A stretch of DNA of 64,000 nucleotides from Chryseobacterium viscerum (lineage in GTDB: Bacteria; Bacteroidota; Bacteroidia; Flavobacteriales; Weeksellaceae), in the NCBI RefSeq assembly GCF_002899945.2, contig NZ_PPEG02000004.1, positions 62,001 to 126,000 of the forward strand, written 5' to 3'. How positions within the stretch are numbered: position 1 is the stretch's first letter; each line of letters opens with the position of its first letter. Both the position numbers and the translations under genes were made by a program. Shown piece by piece: positions 60,609 to 64,000 of this stretch. Under the pieces are notes generated by a model that worked only from the letters and a program-made list of their open reading frames with translations, had not been told where the DNA came from and did not search any database.

Positions 60609-60667
60609 ATAGCCTATAATTTAATTAACACAGAAAAAATATTAATACAAAAAATCTGATTGAAGTA

Positions 60668-61180
60668 ATGAAAAAAGTAATTGTCGACATGGATGGGGTA
60701 ATGGCGGATGTATATCATCAGCTGGTACAATTTGAAAAAAGAGATACAGGAAGAGAAATTCCAATCAGCGATTTGACGGGTAAACCTGAAATAGAGTCTT
60801 TTCCCAATGGAAAAAAACACGTTAATGAAGTTGGATTTTTCAGAACCTTACCTGTAATGAAAGGAAGCCGCGAAGCGATGGAATATCTGAATAACAAATA
60901 CGATCTCTATATTGTATCTGCAGGAATGGAGTTTCCCAATAGCTTAAGGGAAAAATACGACTGGCTGGCAGAGCATTTTCCATTCATCACCTGGGAGCAG
61001 ATTGTTCTTTGCGGAAGTAAAAAAGTAGTTGCTGGAGATGTAATGATTGATGATTACCCAAAAAATCTGGATCATTTTTCAGGCGAAAGATTAATATTCA
61101 CGCAGCCTCATAATGAGCTGATAGAAAATGACACTTATAAAAGAGTGCATTCCTGGGAAGAAGTGATGGATATCCTTTAA
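60668..61180 (+). CDS. 5'(3')-deoxyribonucleotidase (NT5C type, HAD superfamily)
   Basis: A 170-aa HAD phosphatase. Motif I DMDGVMAD (7-14) has both catalytic aspartates; motif II is in LYIVSAGMEFP (Ser), motif III the lysine in CGSKKVVAGD, and motif IV MIDDYPKNL. The whole sequence, including GFFRTLPVMKGSREAMEYLN, fits the cytosolic 5'(3')-nucleotidase C family, which dephosphorylates deoxynucleoside monophosphates. Length is normal. It is convergent with the GH25 gene and has its own promoter. Confidence 0.9.
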   Translation: MKKVIVDMDGVMADVYHQLVQFEKRDTGREIPISDLTGKPEIESFPNGKKHVNEVGFFRTLPVMKGSREAMEYLNNKYDLYIVSAGMEFPNSLREKYDWLAEHFPFITWEQIVLCGSKKVVAGDVMIDDYPKNLDHFSGERLIFTQPHNELIENDTYKRVHSWEEVMDIL

Positions 61181-61189
61181 AATTACCTT

Positions 61190-61312
61190 AAAGGCTGGAA
61201 GGGCGAAGATGGAGGCTGGAAGTTATAGAAGACAGATTATTTCTGAAGGCCGATATGAATTATGCGGTCAGTACTAATTTCCATCTTCCTGCTTCTCGCT
61301 TCATTTCGTATT
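61190..61312. repeat. Purine-rich inverted repeat, GGCTGGAAG type
   Basis: GGCTGGAAGGGCGAAGATGG and GAGGCTGGAAGTTAT (61193-61226) are loosely complementary to AATTTCCATCTTCCTGCTTC (61276-61295). A related fragment is at 31910-31952. Gene-free. Confidence 0.5.
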
Positions 61313-61313
61313 T

Positions 61314-62177
61314 TTAATCCAGTGTCAGTCTTTTTAACGACCAGGAATTTCCATTATAAATATCAATATCCACTTTGGCGTTGATGCCATGAACAATACC
61401 GTTTTCTGTGAACTGCCAGAAATCCCACTGGTCATCCGGAGAAGGAGAGGGGACATCATTGTAATTGGCTAGCCACAAAGGATACCCTTCGAACTCACCT
61501 TTCAGAAAATCTTTATAATAATGATAATACGTATAAATGATAGGTTTTTGACCATACGTATCCTCCACGATTTTACACCATACTTTCAGGTCTTCAATCA
61601 ATTTTTTATTGGTCTTACGCTTTGGAATTTTTTCAATATCTAAAATAGGAGGCAGGTCACCGCTTTCCAGTTTTACATTGTTTAAAAAGTTATTAGCCTG
61701 AATAACGGGATCTTCATCGGCTCTGTAAAAATGATAGGCACCGCGGATAAGATCATGTTTTTTAGCACTTTCCCAAAATTCATCAAAATGCTTATCAGCA
61801 CTTCTGTTTCCCATCGTAGCACGCATCACGACAAACTCTAATGGGATTGTTTTATTGCCAATACTGAGACTGTCCCATTTGATATCTTCCCTGTTTTGAT
61901 AATGTGAAACATCAAAACCATACGTCTTATCCAGATTACTGCTCAATATTCTCTGAATTCTTGCAGCTTCCTTTTCACTGTTGTGAAGTTTTTTGTGCTT
62001 AAACTTATTAAAGTACAACGCATAATAATAGATTACAGACTGCTTTAAATAAAATCCGGTTCCTATCAATGCTACGATCAATATCCCCAATATTACCCAT
62101 CTTCGGAAAAAATACTTCTTCCGTCTTGATTTATGGACCTGTTTGGCAGTTTTTTTGGTGTACTTTTTTGGTGTCAT
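61314..62177 (-). CDS. GH25 family lysozyme, membrane-anchored
   Basis: A 287-aa protein. The N-terminus is strongly basic (KKYTKKTAKQVHKSRRKKYFFRRW) followed by one membrane helix (VILGILIVALIGTGFYL), so it is anchored in the inner membrane with the enzyme outside. The catalytic domain is GH25: YGFDVSHYQNREDIKW, GAYHFYRADEDP, LPPILDIEKIP (acidic DxE), YPLWLANYNDVPSP, WDFWQFTENG. It should cleave peptidoglycan. The ATG at 62177 is chosen; an exact -7 box (62194-62187) lies where the longer frame would start. Confidence 0.92.
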   Translation of the reverse strand: MTPKKYTKKTAKQVHKSRRKKYFFRRWVILGILIVALIGTGFYLKQSVIYYYALYFNKFKHKKLHNSEKEAARIQRILSSNLDKTYGFDVSHYQNREDIKWDSLSIGNKTIPLEFVVMRATMGNRSADKHFDEFWESAKKHDLIRGAYHFYRADEDPVIQANNFLNNVKLESGDLPPILDIEKIPKRKTNKKLIEDLKVWCKIVEDTYGQKPIIYTYYHYYKDFLKGEFEGYPLWLANYNDVPSPSPDDQWDFWQFTENGIVHGINAKVDIDIYNGNSWSLKRLTLD

Positions 62178-62186
62178 AAAGTTTTG

Positions 62187-62194
62187 CAAAACTA
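62187..62194 (-). promoter_or_regulatory. -7 box of the GH25 lysozyme gene
   Basis: TAGTTTTG on the minus strand, only 9 nt before the ATG at 62177, so the 5' leader would be just a few bases. Confidence 0.45.
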
Positions 62195-62229
62195 ACTTTT
62201 TTCACTGCTAAATGCTAAAATAAAATCAG

Positions 62230-62237
62230 TAAATTTG
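62230..62237 (+). promoter_or_regulatory. -7 box of ndh
   Basis: TAAATTTG with only 6 nt to the ATG at 62244, so the transcript would be nearly leaderless. The TTG at 62235 lies inside the box and cannot be the start. Confidence 0.55.
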
Positions 62238-62243
62238 TGTATT

Positions 62244-63506
62244 ATGGAAACACGCGAAAAAATCATCATTATAGGAGGAGGATTTGCGGGGCTGCAGCTT
62301 GCAAAAACATTGAATAACAAGAACAAAAAGGTTATTGTTCTGGATCGGATGAACCACCATATGTTTCAGCCGCTTTTTTATCAGGTAGCCTCAGGAAGGA
62401 TAGAACCTTCCAACATTTCTTTCCCCTTCAGAAAGATTTTTCAGCAATCCAGAAACACACAGTTTCGGATGACAGAGGTGAAAGAAATAGACCCTGCCAG
62501 CAATAAAGTCATTACCGACGAAGCCGAATTTACATATGATAAACTTATCATTGCAACGGGCTGTAAAACCAATTTTTTCGGAAACAAAGAATTAGAAGGA
62601 AGAGCTTTTGGGATGAAAAATACCCAGGAAGCCATCAGTATCAGAAATCATGTGCTGATGACCTTTGAAAAACTCATCATTGAAAAAAGCAGAAGCGATG
62701 ACGGAAACTGGAATATCGTGATTGTAGGAAGCGGGCCCACCGGAGTGGAACTTGCGGGAGCTTTTGCTGAGATGAAAAAAGATATTCTTCCAAGAGATTA
62801 CCCTTATATGAACTTTGACCATCTGAAGATTATTCTGGTGAGCTCTACCGAAAAACCACTTGCTGTCATGAGCAGTGAAGCGCAAGAAAAATCGGAGAAG
62901 TATCTTAAAGATCTTGGGGTTACTTTTCTGAGTGGAGAAGTGGTAACAGACTATGATGGGGATAAAGTACACCTTAAAAGTGGAAAAGAAATTTCGTCCA
63001 ATAATGTAATCTGGGCTGCTGGAGTTACCGGCAATGTTGTAGGAGGTTTCCCGGAAGAAAATTTAATGCGAAACAGATATATTGTAGATCGATATAATAA
63101 AATAAAAGGGTACGACAATATTTATGCTATCGGAGATATTGCCTATATGGAAACACCAAAGTATCCACAAGGGCACCCTCAGGTTGCTAACGTAGCCATT
63201 AATCAGGCAAAAAATTTAGGTAAAAATCTATTAAAGAAGAATCAGGACGAATGGAAAGAATATGAGTATGATGATAAAGGCTCACTGGCGACCATAGGGA
63301 AGCACAGAGCCGTTGTTGATCTGCCATTTATCAAGTTTCAGGGATTTCTGGCTTGGTACTTCTGGATGTTTCTCCATTTAATGCTAATTTTGAGCGTTAG
63401 AAATAAACTGGCCATATTCTTCAACTGGATGTGGAGCTATATCAACAAAGATTCGTCTTTAAGATTAATTATTATACCTACTAAGAAAAACGGAACATTA
63501 CAATGA
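62244..63506 (+). CDS. ndh: Type II NADH dehydrogenase (NAD(P)/FAD-dependent)
   Basis: A 420-aa flavoprotein that passes electrons from NADH to menaquinone without pumping protons. Motifs: FAD-binding [17 protein letters not shown] (8-24), ATGCKT, second Rossmann [27 protein letters not shown], and [11 protein letters not shown] (FAD). The C-terminus has a hydrophobic and amphipathic segment ([16 protein letters not shown]) for membrane contact. Length is typical. The ATG at 62244 is fixed by the -7 box upstream. Its stop overlaps the trmD start by four bases (ATGA). Confidence 0.94.
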   Translation: METREKIIIIGGGFAGLQLAKTLNNKNKKVIVLDRMNHHMFQPLFYQVASGRIEPSNISFPFRKIFQQSRNTQFRMTEVKEIDPASNKVITDEAEFTYDKLIIATGCKTNFFGNKELEGRAFGMKNTQEAISIRNHVLMTFEKLIIEKSRSDDGNWNIVIVGSGPTGVELAGAFAEMKKDILPRDYPYMNFDHLKIILVSSTEKPLAVMSSEAQEKSEKYLKDLGVTFLSGEVVTDYDGDKVHLKSGKEISSNNVIWAAGVTGNVVGGFPEENLMRNRYIVDRYNKIKGYDNIYAIGDIAYMETPKYPQGHPQVANVAINQAKNLGKNLLKKNQDEWKEYEYDDKGSLATIGKHRAVVDLPFIKFQGFLAWYFWMFLHLMLILSVRNKLAIFFNWMWSYINKDSSLRLIIIPTKKNGTLQ

Positions 63507-64000
63507 GAATTGACATAATAAGCGTACTTCCTGAACTGATGGAAAGTCCGTTTAAAACCTCTATTTTGAAGAGAGCGATGGATAAAGGGCTGGCGGAAGT
63601 ACATTTTCATCAACTGAGAGACTGGGCAATCAATAAACACAGGCAGATTGATGATGAACCTTACGGAGGTGGAGCAGGAATGGTGATGATGATTGAACCG
63701 CTGGATAAATGTATTTCAGAGCTTAAATCTCAAAGAAATTATGATGAAGTGATATATCTTACCCCAGATGGAGTCACTTTGAATCAAAAAATAGCCAATT
63801 CGCTTTCCATAAAAGAAAATCTGATCTTTCTTTGCGGACATTACAAAGGGATAGATCAAAGAGTAAGAGACCTTCATATTACAAAAGAAATTTCAATTGG
63901 TGACTACGTTCTTACAGGAGGAGAACTTGCAGCCTGCGTTCTTGCAGACTCTATCATACGATTGCTTCCCGGCGTTTTGAATGATGAACAGAGTGCTTTA
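63503..64000 (+). CDS. trmD: tRNA (guanine-N1)-methyltransferase TrmD (N-terminal part)
   Basis: 166 codons of a gene cut by the right edge, translating from [20 protein letters not shown]. It carries the TrmD landmarks [25 protein letters not shown] and [29 protein letters not shown], the SPOUT trefoil-knot SAM site. TrmD methylates G37 of tRNAs with a GG at 36-37 and is essential for reading-frame maintenance. The ATG overlaps the ndh stop (ATGA, 63503-63506), so it is translationally coupled to ndh. Confidence 0.96.
   Translation, partial: MRIDIISVLPELMESPFKTSILKRAMDKGLAEVHFHQLRDWAINKHRQIDDEPYGGGAGMVMMIEPLDKCISELKSQRNYDEVIYLTPDGVTLNQKIANSLSIKENLIFLCGHYKGIDQRVRDLHITKEISIGDYVLTGGELAACVLADSIIRLLPGVLNDEQSAL

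Overview
This AT-rich window (roughly one third G+C by eye) reads as chromosome of a Flavobacteriales bacterium, most likely Chryseobacterium or a close Weeksellaceae relative. Support comes from many signal peptides ending in AQ or SQ, type IX secretion (T9SS) C-terminal sorting domains, a mevalonate-pathway HMG-CoA reductase, a TonB-dependent siderophore receptor, and weak Shine-Dalgarno sequences. The promoters fit the Bacteroidetes pattern, TTTG or TTG followed about 19 bp later by TAnnTTTG. Genus assignment is inference; the phylum-level assignment is well supported.

Layout. 1-5.3 kb: start of ccoN (cbb3 oxidase), a small XRE regulator, an amino-acid permease, a secreted agmatine/peptidylarginine deiminase with a partner gene, and an HdeD-like membrane protein. 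5.3-14.5 kb: an accessory-looking operon with a long leader, a tail-fibre-like secreted protein, a small T9SS protein, a 2279-aa SpvB/FG-GAP/RHS protein that resembles a fused TcB-TcC polymorphic toxin, and an overlapping small membrane protein that is a candidate immunity protein. 14.6-24 kb: a delta-60 repeat T9SS protein, two near-identical tRNA-Gln genes, menE-like ligase, arfB, a GreA/B-like factor, a deoxyhypusine-synthase-like enzyme, an alkyltransferase-like protein (ATL), a hydrolase and a regulator. 23.8-32 kb: htpG, an S9 peptidase, an unknown protein and recA.

32-45 kb: an unknown membrane protein, a LuxR-PAS regulator next to an MpaB-like oxygenase, a coupled unknown pair, pfkA-gapA, a DUF4846 lipoprotein, an HxlR regulator divergent from an AlkD-like HEAT protein, a gene-free AT-rich segment carrying two perfect DnaA boxes 180 bp apart, and the DUF4130/radical SAM DNA-repair pair. 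45-64 kb: mvaA in a tightly overlapping operon, a ClC channel, sucC, an MscS channel, a peroxiredoxin with an operator-like palindrome over its promoter, an outer-membrane protein, a siderophore receptor with a PepSY protein, a Gfo/Idh/MocA oxidoreductase, an ABC-F protein, a deoxynucleotidase, a GH25 lysozyme, type II NADH dehydrogenase and the start of trmD.

Most genes are housekeeping and separated by strong hairpin terminators. The accessory signal is concentrated in the RHS operon and in several families of intergenic inverted repeats, including four copies of one hairpin-bearing repeat. The RHS locus with its uncharacterised C-terminal domain and overlapping membrane protein is the best candidate for a little-described system. 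No CRISPR array, rRNA, IS transposase or prophage was seen.
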